From Dyella_A sp051962475 (GTDB lineage: Bacteria > Pseudomonadota > Gammaproteobacteria > Xanthomonadales > Rhodanobacteraceae): a stretch of 64,000 nucleotides of DNA. This document shows, in pieces, positions 8,396 through 17,807 of the stretch; the stretch's first letter is position 1, and each line of letters begins with the position of its first letter. The stretch spans positions 62,001 to 126,000 of the forward strand of contig NZ_JBQCCF010000016.1 in the NCBI RefSeq assembly GCF_051962475.1, read 5' to 3'. The notes under the pieces are model-generated. The model was not told the origin of the DNA, ran no database searches, and saw only the letters and a program-made list of their open reading frames with translations. The position numbers and the translations under genes were made by a program.

Positions 8396-9258
8396 ACCGT
8401 ACGCACGAACGTGGCCGGCAGCGCGGGGTGGCCCTGCTAGTGGTGCTGTGGGCCTGCACCTTGCTCGCCGTACTGCTGGGCGGCTACGCCATCCTGGCGC
8501 GCACCGAGGGGCTGCAGGCGCGCTATGCGTTCGCACAGACCCAGGCGCAGTACGCCGCCGAGGCCGGCATCGCTCGCGCCATCTACGCGCTGCAGGATCC
8601 GCAGCCAGCGCTGCACTGGATTCCCGACGGCCGCCCGTACACGTTCGCCTACGGTCCGGCGACGGTGCAGGTAGCGGTGATCGACGAGAACGGCAAGGTG
8701 GATCTCAACGCCGCGGCGCCCGCCGTGCTCACCGGCCTGTTCACCGCCGCCGGCATGGAGCCGCGCGCCGCCCAGGCGCTGACCGAGCGCGTGGTGGCTT
8801 GGCGCAGTTTCAAGAACATGGTGGGCCCGGATCCGGCCGATGCAGCCTACGCCGCGGCTGGGCTGGACTACGGCCCGCGGCACGGCCCGTTCGCCAGCAT
8901 CGAGGAGCTACGCATGGTGTTGGGCATGCCCGCGGCGGTGTATCGCACGATTGCGCCGCAGGTGACGCTGTGGTCCGGCCGCGATGCGCCGAACCCGGCT
9001 ACCGCGCCGCCGCTGGTGCTGGCCGCCATCCCCGGCATGGACGCGGCGCGCATCGCGCAGACCCAGCAGGCGCGCGAGGCGCTCGATCCGGCCACCGCGA
9101 TGGCGTCCGGTGGCGGGGTAACGCATAGTATTCGTTCGCAGGCGACGCTCGCCGACGGCACCAAGGCCGTCGTGCGCGCGACAGTCCGCCTGCGCGGGAT
9201 CGGGGCTGGTGGGCCACCTTACGCGGTGCTGCGCTGGCAGGAGGGAGGCGGGGAATGA
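8392..9258 (+). CDS. gspK: Minor pseudopilin GspK
   Basis: Large minor pseudopilin that caps the pseudopilus tip, 288 residues. The prepilin-like N-terminus is RQRG|VALLVVLWACTLLAVLLGG, lacking Glu5 as is usual for GspK. The long insert domain contains DENGKVDLNAA and PFASIEELRMVLGM, both typical of the family. Start ATG overlaps the gspJ stop (ATGA), and its own stop overlaps the gspL start the same way. Confidence 0.95.
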   Translation: MNRTHERGRQRGVALLVVLWACTLLAVLLGGYAILARTEGLQARYAFAQTQAQYAAEAGIARAIYALQDPQPALHWIPDGRPYTFAYGPATVQVAVIDENGKVDLNAAAPAVLTGLFTAAGMEPRAAQALTERVVAWRSFKNMVGPDPADAAYAAAGLDYGPRHGPFASIEELRMVLGMPAAVYRTIAPQVTLWSGRDAPNPATAPPLVLAAIPGMDAARIAQTQQAREALDPATAMASGGGVTHSIRSQATLADGTKAVVRATVRLRGIGAGGPPYAVLRWQEGGGE

Positions 9259-10415
9259 GTGCCACATCGCAGTCGCTGCGTCCGCAGCTGGAACGCGCGC
9301 GTCGCGCCTGGCGTGCATCGCCGTTGCCGGCGTTCCTGGCGTGGTGGGGGAGCGAGCTGCGCGCGCTGCTGCCGGCATCGACGCAGCAAGCGCTGGCCGG
9401 TGGGGCCGAGTGGTACCTGCTGGAGCGTCGCGGCGACACCTGGCAGCTGCGTCGCGCGGGCGAGTCCGAAGCATTGGCGCAATGGTCCGACGCCGACGAT
9501 CCGGCGATGCAGCAGCAGGCCTTGCGCCAGGCGCTGGCTGCGGTGGATCCGCAGGATCTGCGCCTGGCGCTGTGCCTGCCCGCCGTCGCCGGCCTGCGCC
9601 GCACGCTCGCGTTGCCGCTGGCGGCGCGCGACAACCTGGCTCAGGTGGTGGGTTTCGAGATCGACCGGCAGACCCCGTTTCGCGCCGAGCAGGTGGCGAT
9701 GGACGTGCGCGAGCACGCCGGCCAGCCGGCCGGGGAAGGGCGCTTTGCCGCCGAGCTGATCGTGTTGCCGCGCGCCACGCTCGATCCTCTGCTGGAGCGC
9801 CTGGCCGCCCTGCGCATCCGCGTTGATGCGGTGGATCTGCTCACCGCCGACGGCCAGCGCGTGGGCGCCAACCTGCTCGCCCCGGCGCAGCGGCCGCGGC
9901 GCAGCGATCCGCGCCGTCGTCTCAATCTTGCCCTCGGCGCGGGCTGCGTGGTGCTTCTGGTGCTGGTCCTGGGCCAGTGGCTGCACAACCGCCAGCTCGC
10001 GTTGGATGCGATGCAGGCCCAGGTCGACGCCATGCGCGCCGACGCCCAGCAGGTCGCCACGCTGCGCCAGCAACTGCAGGACAACGCCGGCGCCGCCGGC
10101 TTCCTGGCGCAGAAGAAAAAGGACACCGTGCCAGTGCTCGCACTGCTTGACGAGATGACCCGCCGTCTGCCCGACACCGCGTGGCTGGAGCGCTTCAGCC
10201 TGGATGCCAGCGGGCAGATCGGTTTCCAGGGCCAGAGCGTACAGGCGGCCAAGCTGGTCGATGCATTGAAGGATTCGCCGCTGATCCGCGACGTCGGCTT
10301 CCAGGGCTCGATCCAGGCCGACCCGACCACCGGCAAGGAGCGCTTCTACATGGTCGGCAAGGTGCGCACCCCGCCATCGGCGGCCTCGACGCCGGCCGCA
10401 GGAGCCACGCCATGA
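9255..10415 (+). CDS. gspL: Type II secretion protein GspL
   Basis: Bitopic inner-membrane protein that links GspE to the platform, 386 residues. Residues 1-220 form an actin-like cytoplasmic domain of the GspL/PilM kind, with LALCLPAVAGLRRTLALPLAARDNL. A single membrane helix lies near 225-245 (LNLALGAGCVVLLVLVLGQWL). The periplasmic part begins with a heptad-like stretch (MQAQVDAMRADAQQVATLRQQLQ) and ends in a PilN-like ferredoxin fold. Ends overlap both neighbours by four bases. Confidence 0.92.
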   Translation: MSATSQSLRPQLERARRAWRASPLPAFLAWWGSELRALLPASTQQALAGGAEWYLLERRGDTWQLRRAGESEALAQWSDADDPAMQQQALRQALAAVDPQDLRLALCLPAVAGLRRTLALPLAARDNLAQVVGFEIDRQTPFRAEQVAMDVREHAGQPAGEGRFAAELIVLPRATLDPLLERLAALRIRVDAVDLLTADGQRVGANLLAPAQRPRRSDPRRRLNLALGAGCVVLLVLVLGQWLHNRQLALDAMQAQVDAMRADAQQVATLRQQLQDNAGAAGFLAQKKKDTVPVLALLDEMTRRLPDTAWLERFSLDASGQIGFQGQSVQAAKLVDALKDSPLIRDVGFQGSIQADPTTGKERFYMVGKVRTPPSAASTPAAGATP

Positions 10416-11047
10416 CGCGCCTGGTGCTGAAGCCGCGCGACAGTCGTCTCGCCGCGATCGGCCTGCTGCTGGTGGTGCTGGTGATCGCCTATTTCGCCCT
10501 GCTGCACTGGTGGTTCGTGGCGCCGCTGCGGGCCATCGACGCGCAGATGGCCGACCTGCGCGACACCCAGGGTCGCTACGCCGCCGCCATCGCGCAGAAG
10601 CCCGAGCTGGAAAAGCGCATTGCCACGCTGGGCGCGGGCCAGGCCGCCAGCAGTGCGTTCCTGCCCGAGGACGATCCCAACGCCGCCAGCGCCGGCCTGA
10701 TGCAGCGCGTGGTCGACGTTGCCGCCGCGCATCCGCGCAACGGCGGCTGCGAGGTGACCCAGAAGATGCCCCTGCCCGAACCGCCCCCCGACAGCTCCGA
10801 GCCTTACCGCAAAGCGGCGGTGAGCATCAGCCTGCGCTGCGACATCGAGCCGCTCAGCGCCGTGCTGCACGATCTGGAGCAGGGCACGCCGTACTTGTTC
10901 GTGGGCGACCTGAGCATCTTCCGCAACCCGGTGATCACCCAGCAGAACGCGCAGGCGCCGCTGGAAGTGCAGTTCACCCTGACCGGCTACGTGCGCCCAT
11001 CACGGAACACGCCGCCACCGCCCGCCGCGGCCGGAGCTGCGCCGTGA
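10412..11047 (+). CDS. gspM: Type II secretion protein GspM
   Basis: Small bitopic inner-membrane partner of GspL, 211 residues from the ATG at 10412 (overlapping the gspL stop). A membrane helix at about 13-35 (LAAIGLLLVVLVIAYFALLHWW) is followed by a periplasmic helix and a ferredoxin-like GspM domain. The order and size match xpsM of Xanthomonas. The end is proline/alanine-rich, and the last codon overlaps a GTG that opens gspN. Confidence 0.9.
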   Translation: MTRLVLKPRDSRLAAIGLLLVVLVIAYFALLHWWFVAPLRAIDAQMADLRDTQGRYAAAIAQKPELEKRIATLGAGQAASSAFLPEDDPNAASAGLMQRVVDVAAAHPRNGGCEVTQKMPLPEPPPDSSEPYRKAAVSISLRCDIEPLSAVLHDLEQGTPYLFVGDLSIFRNPVITQQNAQAPLEVQFTLTGYVRPSRNTPPPPAAAGAAP

Positions 11048-11763
11048 GGGCCGCCGCACAACGTCGCCTCACGCCCGGCCTGGTGCTGCTGGCCGCGGTG
11101 CTCTGCGCGCTCTTCGTGGCGCTGTTGCTGGGCGCCGGGCAGGGCGTGCGCTGGAACAAGCCGCGCGCGGTAGCGCCCTTGCCGCCGCCGGGGCGCGGCG
11201 CCGCCCTGCCGTCGCCGCAGCCGCTGGATCGCTACGCGCTGGTCTGGCAGAAACCGCTGTTCAGCCCGGACCGCCGCCCGGCGGCACTGGCCGATGCCGG
11301 GGGAGCGGTCGGTGATCTGGCGCTCACCGGCGTGATCCTCACCCGCGATTTGCACATTGCGCTGGTGCACGACAAGAGCAACAACCGCGACCTGCAGATC
11401 GTCGAAGGCCGGGCCACGCCCGATGGCCGCTGGACACTGGTGGAAGTGCATCCGCGCGCCGCGGTGTTTGACGCGCCCGACGGCCGTGTCGAGCTGAAGC
11501 TGCCGGCCGGCGCGCCGTTCGACAAGACCGCCGCGCCGGCCGACAGCGCGCCGGGCGCTGCCGAAATGCGTCAAGGCCTGGTGGAGCCCAACGCAGATAC
11601 CGCGGGGGATCGCCGCATGGGCATCAGCCCGCATGCCGGCCGCGCCCAGCGCGCACGCCAGACCCAGGCCGAGCTGCAGGCGGAGCGCATCCGCCAGCTC
11701 AATGCCGTCATCCAGAAACGTCGGGCCGAGCAGGCTGACTCGACCCAGGAAGGAGTTCGTTGA
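11044..11763 (+). CDS. gspN: Type II secretion protein N (XpsN-like, GspC-type periplasmic domain)
   Basis: Bitopic inner-membrane protein, 239 residues, starting GTG at 11044 across the gspM stop (GTGA). One membrane helix lies at about 9-32, followed by a proline-rich linker. A homology region (WQKPLFSPDRRP...DLALTGVILT...HDKSNNRDLQIVEG) resembles the HR domain of GspC, which contacts the secretin. The C-terminal part (about 200-235) is a charged helix rich in Q, R and E. In Xanthomonas-type clusters the protein at this position, XpsN, stands in for GspC; no separate gspC is present here. The role as secretin-platform connector is inferred from family and position. Confidence 0.85.
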   Translation: MRAAAQRRLTPGLVLLAAVLCALFVALLLGAGQGVRWNKPRAVAPLPPPGRGAALPSPQPLDRYALVWQKPLFSPDRRPAALADAGGAVGDLALTGVILTRDLHIALVHDKSNNRDLQIVEGRATPDGRWTLVEVHPRAAVFDAPDGRVELKLPAGAPFDKTAAPADSAPGAAEMRQGLVEPNADTAGDRRMGISPHAGRAQRARQTQAELQAERIRQLNAVIQKRRAEQADSTQEGVR

Positions 11764-14075
11764 TGGTCCGCACGCTGAAGTCCCCGCTGTTCCGACTCGT
11801 CGCCCTCGCCGGTACCGTCTGGCTGACGGGCTGCGCCACACTGCCGCCGCCGCCCGACGACGGCGCGCTGCAGCGCGAGGCGATGGCCGGCACCGAGAAG
11901 CCGGCGCCCGCACCCCAACCGTTGAATACCTCGGTCGACACCGCCAGCACGGCGGCGGTGCAGCCGCAGGTGAGCGCCGGCAGCGGCCAGTTCATCCGTC
12001 CCACCGCGCTGTCCACGCCGCGCCCGGCGGCCAAGGGCGACGGCGCGGTCACTTTCAACTTCGAGAACCAGCCGGTGCAGGCTGTGGTGAAGGCGGTGCT
12101 CGGCGACCTGCTGAAGAAGAACTACACCATCGCCCCGGGCGTGCAGGGCAACATCTCCTTCGCCACCGCCGAACCGGTCGATTCCAGCCAGGCGCTGCCG
12201 ATCCTGGAGATGCTGCTGTCGTGGACCGGCAACGCGCTGGTCAGCGGCGACGGCGGCTACGTAGTGATGCCGGCCAAGGATGCCTCCGCCGGCAACCTGG
12301 TGCCGGGCCTGGGCGCCAGCGCGCCGGCTGGCGGCCTGCAGGCGCGGCTGTTCCCGCTGCACTACATCAGCGCCACCGAGATGCAGAAGCTGGTCAAGCC
12401 GTTCGCGCGGCCCGACTCGGTACTGCTGGTCGATCCGGCGCGCAACCTGCTGGTGCTCTCCGGCACGCCACAGGAGCTGGCCAACTACGCGCGCACCGTG
12501 CGCACCTTCGACGTGGACTGGCTGCGCGGCATGTCGGTGGGTGTGTTCTCGCTTGAGCGCGCCAGCGTCACCGACCTGATGCCCAAGCTCGACAGCCTGT
12601 TCGGCAAGGACGGCAACACGCCGCTGGCCGGCATGCTGCGCTTCATCCCGATCGAGCGCACCAACGCGCTGGTGGTGATCTCCACCCAGCCGGACTACCT
12701 GCGCGAAGTGGGTGACTGGATCGCCCGCATCGATCGCGGCGGCGGCAACGAGCCGCAGCTGTACGTGTACGACGTGCGCAACATCAAGGCCTCGGACCTC
12801 GCCCACTACCTGGCGCAGATCTACACCGACAACGCCGGTGGCAGCAGCGGTGGCAGCGGTGGCGAAGTCGGCCCCGGGCTCACCGGCGCCACGCTGGGCA
12901 ACACCGGCGGCGCCAGTGGCGCGTCGATGGGCAGCACGGCTGGCAGCTTCGGCAACAGCGGCGGCTTCAACAGTGGTAGCGGCGGCCGCGACGGCAACGC
13001 CAGCATGGGCGGCAGCGGCCTGGGCAGTGGCAGCGGCGCCTCCGGCGGCACCGGGAGCGGCAACGGCGGCGCCCTGATCAACAACGTCGGCGGCGCCAGC
13101 GGCGGCAGCGGTGACCAGCAGTACAGCTCCGGCGACGGCAGCATCCGCATCAGCTCGGTGGACGCCAACAACCAGCTGCTGGTGCGCGCGCGCCCGTCAC
13201 AGTGGAACGAGATCCAGGACGCGATCAAGCGCCTGGACAACGTGCCGTTGCAGGTGCAGATCGAGACGCGGATCCTGGAGGTGAACCTCAGCGGCGACCT
13301 TCAATTCGGCGTGCAATGGTACCTGCAGGGGCTGGCGGGCGGCACGCAGAACAGCGATGGTAGTTTCACTCCAGGCAACCCGAACAATCCGCGGCAGGGC
13401 GCACTGGGTCTGGGCGGCAACGCGTACAACCCGGCCAAGGACGCATTGTTCTATTCCTTCGTCAACTCCAACCTGCAGGTGGCCCTGCATGCGATGGAGA
13501 CCAGCGGCAATACCAAGACGCTGTCGGCGCCGTCGATGGTGGTGATGAACAACCAGGTGGCGCACATCCAGGTCGGCAACCGCGTGCCGATCAACACCAC
13601 CAGCATCCTGCCCAACACTGGAACCACCAGCACGTACAGCGAAGCGCAGTATCTTGATACCGGCGTGATCCTCAACGTGCAGCCGCGCGTGAATCCCGGC
13701 GGCCTTGTCTATCTCAACATCGGTCAGCAGGTGAGCCAGGTCGATCGTACAGCCGGGCTGGTCAACGGCAATCCGACCATCGCCCAGCGCGAGCTGGCCA
13801 CCCAGGTCGCCGTGCAGAGCGGCCAGACCGTGCTGCTTGGTGGCCTGATCCAGCAGGACGAAGGAAACACCGACACCGGCGTGCCGGGGCTCAACCGCAT
13901 CCCGCTGCTCGGCCGGTTGTTCGGCACCACCAGCCGTACGCATAACCGCACCGAGCTGATCGTTCTCATCACCCCGCGTGTCATCGCCAGCAGCGACGAC
14001 GCCCGCGACATCACCAACGAGTACCAGCAGAAGTTCGAGTCGCTGGCCCCGCTGCGCGCGAAGGCCAAGCCGTAA
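11763..14075 (+). CDS. gspD: Type II secretion outer-membrane secretin GspD
   Basis: Outer-membrane secretin channel, 770 residues. A lipoprotein signal ends LTG|C at Cys24, so it is probably lipidated, as in XpsD. N0 (about 95-170) and N1/N2 repeats (about 200-350) precede a Gly/Ser-rich insert at about 357-455. They are followed by N3 and the secretin barrel with VQIETRILEVNLSGDLQFGVQW, VPINTTS and the C-terminal motif GLIQQDEGNTDTGVPGLNRIPLLGRLF. Start ATG 11763 overlaps the gspN stop. It is the last gene of the operon; placing gspD last is the Xps arrangement. Confidence 0.96.
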   Translation: MVRTLKSPLFRLVALAGTVWLTGCATLPPPPDDGALQREAMAGTEKPAPAPQPLNTSVDTASTAAVQPQVSAGSGQFIRPTALSTPRPAAKGDGAVTFNFENQPVQAVVKAVLGDLLKKNYTIAPGVQGNISFATAEPVDSSQALPILEMLLSWTGNALVSGDGGYVVMPAKDASAGNLVPGLGASAPAGGLQARLFPLHYISATEMQKLVKPFARPDSVLLVDPARNLLVLSGTPQELANYARTVRTFDVDWLRGMSVGVFSLERASVTDLMPKLDSLFGKDGNTPLAGMLRFIPIERTNALVVISTQPDYLREVGDWIARIDRGGGNEPQLYVYDVRNIKASDLAHYLAQIYTDNAGGSSGGSGGEVGPGLTGATLGNTGGASGASMGSTAGSFGNSGGFNSGSGGRDGNASMGGSGLGSGSGASGGTGSGNGGALINNVGGASGGSGDQQYSSGDGSIRISSVDANNQLLVRARPSQWNEIQDAIKRLDNVPLQVQIETRILEVNLSGDLQFGVQWYLQGLAGGTQNSDGSFTPGNPNNPRQGALGLGGNAYNPAKDALFYSFVNSNLQVALHAMETSGNTKTLSAPSMVVMNNQVAHIQVGNRVPINTTSILPNTGTTSTYSEAQYLDTGVILNVQPRVNPGGLVYLNIGQQVSQVDRTAGLVNGNPTIAQRELATQVAVQSGQTVLLGGLIQQDEGNTDTGVPGLNRIPLLGRLFGTTSRTHNRTELIVLITPRVIASSDDARDITNEYQQKFESLAPLRAKAKP
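12832..13132 (+). repeat. Gly/Ser-rich low-complexity tract inside gspD
   Basis: About 100 codons made almost only of Gly, Ser, Asn and Ala (units like GGS, GGAS, GSGSG), between the N2 and N3 periplasmic domains. It is in frame and uninterrupted, so it should be a flexible loop. Its GGC/AGC repeats are likely to vary in length between strains. Confidence 0.8.
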
Positions 14076-14080
14076 AGCAG

Positions 14081-14142
14081 GCATCGCCAGCGAGCAGGCT
14101 CCTACAGCAAGATCCATGTAGGAGCCCGCTCGCGGGCGATGC
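14081..14142. repeat. Inverted REP-like pair (GTAGGAGC family) after gspD
   Basis: Two 26-base arms at 14081-14106 and 14117-14142 face each other across a 10-base gap. The left arm and the complement of the right arm agree at 24 of 26 positions; each contains GGCTCCTACA on one strand. Paired GTAGGAGC palindromes of this kind are common REP/BIME elements in Xanthomonadales and Pseudomonas. The structure may also end or stabilise the gsp transcript, but has no T-run. Confidence 0.8.
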
Positions 14143-14191
14143 GTTCCATTCGGCGCAAGGCCCGGCCAATCCAGCACGTATCATCCACGCG

Positions 14192-16708
14192 ATGATCCCG
14201 CCGTCCCCCGTCTTTCCGATCACCCCGCTGTTGCCCGCCATCTGCGATGCGCTCACCGCGCATCCGCGGCTGGTGCTGGAAGCGCCGCCAGGCGCCGGCA
14301 AGACCACCCAGGTGCCGCTGGCGCTGCTCGATGTGCCCTGGCTCAGCGGGCAGAAACTGCTGATGCTGGAACCGCGCCGCATCGCCGCGCGCGCCGCCGC
14401 GCAGTTCATGGCGCAGCAGCTCGGTGAGCCGGTGGGGCAGACGGTGGGCTACTCGATCCGCTTCGAGTCGCGCACCAGCGCGGCGACGCGCATCGAGGTG
14501 GTCACCGAGGGCATCCTGACGCGGCTGATCCAGGACGATCCAGAGCTCAGCGGCATTGGCGCGATCGTGTTCGACGAATTCCACGAACGGCATCTGGCCG
14601 GCGACCTTGGCGCCGCGCTGGCGCTGGACGTGCAGGCCACGCTGCGACCGGAGCTGCGCCTGCTGGTGATGTCTGCCACGCTGGATGGCGAACGCATCGC
14701 CCAGTGGCTGGATGCGCCCCGCATAAGCAGCCCCGGGCGCAGCTTTCCGGTGCGCATCGAGTATCCGCCGGCGCGCACCCAGGAGAGCGTGGAACACCAC
14801 GTGGCGCGCATCGCGCGACAGGCGCTGGTGGAGAACGACGGCGACGTGCTGGTGTTCCTGCCCGGCCGGCGCGAGATCGCCCGCGCGCAGACCGTACTGG
14901 CCGCCACGCTCGCCGAGCAGGTGGAACTGGTGCCGCTGCACGGCGAACTCACTCTGGCCGAGCAGCAGCTTGCGTTGAGCCCCGCCGAACCGGGCGCCCG
15001 TCGCGTCGTGCTGGCCACCAACGTGGCCGAGTCCAGCGTGACTCTGCCGGGCATCCGTGCGGTGATCGACACCGGCCTGGCGCGCGAGCCGCGCTTCGAT
15101 CCCAACTCCGGTTTCACCCGGCTGGAGACGGTGACCATCTCGCAGGCCTCGGCCGACCAGCGCGCCGGTCGCGCCGGCCGGGTGGCGGAAGGTACGGCCT
15201 ATCGGCTGTGGCCGCAGAGCAAGCGGCTGGAGCCCTCCCGTACGGCCGAGATCGCCCAGGCCGAACTATCCGCACTGGCGCTGGAGCTGGCCGCGTGGGG
15301 CATCACCGCGGCCAGCGCCGCCGACCTGCCGTGGCTTGACCCGCCGCCGGCCGGCGCACTGGCGCAGGGCCGCGAACTGCTTGCGCTGCTCGGTGCACTC
15401 GACCGCGATGGTCGCGTCACCGCGCTGGGCCGGCGCATGCTCGCGCTCGGCGCGAGCCCGCGGCTGGCCGCCGCCGCGTTGCGCGCGCCGCCCGAGCGTC
15501 TCGCGCTGGTCGCCGACCTGCTGGCACTGATGGACGCACGCTCGCCGCTGCGCGGAGAGCTGGCGCGCAGCGATGATTTCCGCGCCCGCGTGGGCGCGCT
15601 GCACGTGTGGCGCGATCGTCGCGGCGGCGGGCGGGGCGAGGCCGATGCGGGCGCGCTGGCGGCAATCGAACAGGCGGCCAAGGGCTGGCGTCGTCGCCTC
15701 GACGTGCGCACCGCGGCCACGGGCGTGCCGGACAGCCACGCCGTGGGCGACCTGCTGGCGCACGCGTTTCCCGACCGCATCGCCTTTCGTGACGCCAGCC
15801 AGCCGCTGCGCTACACGCTGGCCAACGGCCGCGGTGCGCGCCTGCACGAGCAGACCGCGCTGCTCGGCGAGCCTTGGTTGGTGGCGCTGGACCTGCGTCA
15901 CGAGGCGCGCGACAGCCTGATCCTGGCCGCCGCACCGCTCGATCCTCGCCAGCTCGAGCGGGATTTTCCCGCCAGCTTCGCGCGCGAGCGGGTGCTGCGC
16001 TGGAACGAGGCGCGCGCCGCGGTGGAAGCGTTCGAGGAGCAGCGTTTCCGCGCCATCGTGCTGGAGCGGCGCAGCGTGCCGGTGCAGCCAGCCGACGCGC
16101 TGCCGGCGCTGCTCGCCGCCGTGCGCAGCCGCGGACTGGAGGCGCTGCCTTGGAGTGACTCGGCGTGCCGGCTGCGCGCGCGCATCCAGGCCTTACGCGA
16201 GTGGATGCCTGAGCTGGGACTACCCGATGTCGGCGATGCGCACCTGCTGGCCACGCTGGAGCAATGGCTGGCGCCGTATCTGCAAGGCAAGCGCGGGCTC
16301 GACGCGCTGGCCGGCGAATCGCTGTCGCAGGCGCTCGCCGCCATGCTCGACTACGAGCAGCGCCACACGCTCGACGCGCAGGCACCCGATCAACTCACCG
16401 TGCCCAGCGGGCAGAGCCGCCGGCTCGAATACGCGCCTGGCGAGCCGCCGGTGCTGGCGGTGAAGCTGCAGGAACTGTTCGGCCTGGCCGACACGCCGCG
16501 CATCGGCGGGGGGCGCGTGCCGGTGACGCTGCATCTGCTGTCTCCGGCGGGCCGGCCGATCCAGGTCACGCAGGATCTGAAGGGCTTCTGGCAGCGCACC
16601 TATCCAGAAGTGAAGAAGGAGCTCAAGGGCCGCTACCCGCGCCATCCGTGGCCGGACGATCCGTGGAGCGCCACGCCCACCCACCGGGCCAAGCCGCGCG
16701 GCACCTGA
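14192..16708 (+). CDS. hrpB: ATP-dependent helicase HrpB
   Basis: DEAH-box RNA helicase-like protein, 838 residues, the normal HrpB length. Walker A APPGAGKTTQVP is at about 31-42 and the DEFH box (FDEFHERHLAGD) near 126-137, then SAT and the C-terminal helicase motif QRAGRAGR. A helicase-associated region and the HrpB-specific C-terminus follow (GGRVPVTLHLLSPAGRPIQVTQDLKGFW...YPRHPWPDDP). HrpB is widespread in proteobacteria, but its cellular role is poorly defined. It stands alone on the plus strand, separated from gspD by the REP pair, and converges with the DUF2167 gene. Confidence 0.95.
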   Translation: MIPPSPVFPITPLLPAICDALTAHPRLVLEAPPGAGKTTQVPLALLDVPWLSGQKLLMLEPRRIAARAAAQFMAQQLGEPVGQTVGYSIRFESRTSAATRIEVVTEGILTRLIQDDPELSGIGAIVFDEFHERHLAGDLGAALALDVQATLRPELRLLVMSATLDGERIAQWLDAPRISSPGRSFPVRIEYPPARTQESVEHHVARIARQALVENDGDVLVFLPGRREIARAQTVLAATLAEQVELVPLHGELTLAEQQLALSPAEPGARRVVLATNVAESSVTLPGIRAVIDTGLAREPRFDPNSGFTRLETVTISQASADQRAGRAGRVAEGTAYRLWPQSKRLEPSRTAEIAQAELSALALELAAWGITAASAADLPWLDPPPAGALAQGRELLALLGALDRDGRVTALGRRMLALGASPRLAAAALRAPPERLALVADLLALMDARSPLRGELARSDDFRARVGALHVWRDRRGGGRGEADAGALAAIEQAAKGWRRRLDVRTAATGVPDSHAVGDLLAHAFPDRIAFRDASQPLRYTLANGRGARLHEQTALLGEPWLVALDLRHEARDSLILAAAPLDPRQLERDFPASFARERVLRWNEARAAVEAFEEQRFRAIVLERRSVPVQPADALPALLAAVRSRGLEALPWSDSACRLRARIQALREWMPELGLPDVGDAHLLATLEQWLAPYLQGKRGLDALAGESLSQALAAMLDYEQRHTLDAQAPDQLTVPSGQSRRLEYAPGEPPVLAVKLQELFGLADTPRIGGGRVPVTLHLLSPAGRPIQVTQDLKGFWQRTYPEVKKELKGRYPRHPWPDDPWSATPTHRAKPRGT

Positions 16709-16729
16709 TCGAGCCGCGCGGCGCGTGCG

Positions 16730-17629
16730 TCACGCCTGCTTGCGCCGGAACAGCTTCTTGAACAGGCCGGCTACGGCGGCGATGCCGAGCACGATGAATT
16801 TCTTCAGCGCCAGCAGCATCACGCCGAGCTTGGCGAACAGCCCGGCCTTGGCCGCGATGCCGCCAGCGACCAGCGCGCCGATGCCGTAGGCGGCGAGCTT
16901 GTCAGTGCTCTTGTCGAAGTCGGTGTAGCGCTGGCCGGCGTCGAACTCGGTCATCGCCAGCACCTGCGGCATGTCCGCCTTGACCTGCGCCAGTTGATCG
17001 ATGGGCGCCACCGCGTTGAGCGACAGGTAGCCCTGGCGGCCCAGCACCCGGATGTCGTAGTTGAGCGAGTGCCCGCTGCGGCCGTCGTGACTGAAGATCA
17101 GGTCGCGCGCCCAGTACAACTTGTGGCTGGCGTCGTCGTAGTGCGGCGGCTCGGCCCAGCCGGCCAGTTCCACCTCGGGAAAGCCCTGCTTGCGCCGCTC
17201 GGCGTTTTCGTCGTGCGCGCTTTCCTGCATGTCGCGCAGCATCTTGTCGTAGTCGATGCCGGCGGCATCGGCGTCGGAGACGTAGCCGTCGTCCACATAG
17301 GTCACCACCACCGCCCAGCTATCCTTGTCCAGCAGCACATGCGGGTCGCCGCTGGGCAGGATCATGCCCAGCACGTCCTTGTCCGGCGGGTTGTCCCACA
17401 GCTCGCTGAGCACGCGCTGGGCGTCTTGCGCGTTGAGGAAGCCGTAGCCCGGTTTCAGCGCGAGGTGCGCATGGGCGGCAGGAACGGCTACGTTGCCGCT
17501 GACCGGGTGCAGCGAGGCGAGAAAATGTTCGGCCTGGCCGTCGGCGGCGTCGGCGGCGTGGCCGGCGAGTGGCAGGCAAAGCAAGGCAGCCAGCGCGAAG
17601 CGCGCCGGCACGGTATAGCGGCGTGTCAT
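16730..17629 (-). CDS. DUF2167 domain membrane protein
   Basis: Exported membrane-anchored protein of unknown function, 299 residues. The start at 17629 gives a clear signal peptide (MTRRYTVPARFALAALLCLPLAGHA); the open frame continues upstream without support. The DUF2167 body includes DVLGMILPSGDPHVLLDKDSWAVVVTYVDDGYVSDADA and LYWARDLIF, segments typical of the family. The C-terminus holds two hydrophobic helices (about 245-290) and ends in basic KKLFRRKQA, so it probably has a periplasmic domain anchored at its C-terminus. It diverges from the c-di-GMP gene at 17808. Function not known. Confidence 0.85.
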   Translation of the reverse strand: MTRRYTVPARFALAALLCLPLAGHAADAADGQAEHFLASLHPVSGNVAVPAAHAHLALKPGYGFLNAQDAQRVLSELWDNPPDKDVLGMILPSGDPHVLLDKDSWAVVVTYVDDGYVSDADAAGIDYDKMLRDMQESAHDENAERRKQGFPEVELAGWAEPPHYDDASHKLYWARDLIFSHDGRSGHSLNYDIRVLGRQGYLSLNAVAPIDQLAQVKADMPQVLAMTEFDAGQRYTDFDKSTDKLAAYGIGALVAGGIAAKAGLFAKLGVMLLALKKFIVLGIAAVAGLFKKLFRRKQA

Positions 17630-17807
17630 GTGTTGTCCCCTGTAGCGTTCGTTCCGTCGATGCGCGGCCGTAGTGTGGTGCGCGCGGGCGCTCCCCTCGG
17701 CGCGTCCCGGCGATGTTGTACCAGAGCCGACGAGAGACGCCCAGCCGGCGCGATCCTTCACAAAACCGTACTGCGCAACGTGGCCGGATGTGCTCAGATA
17801 GCTTTCA

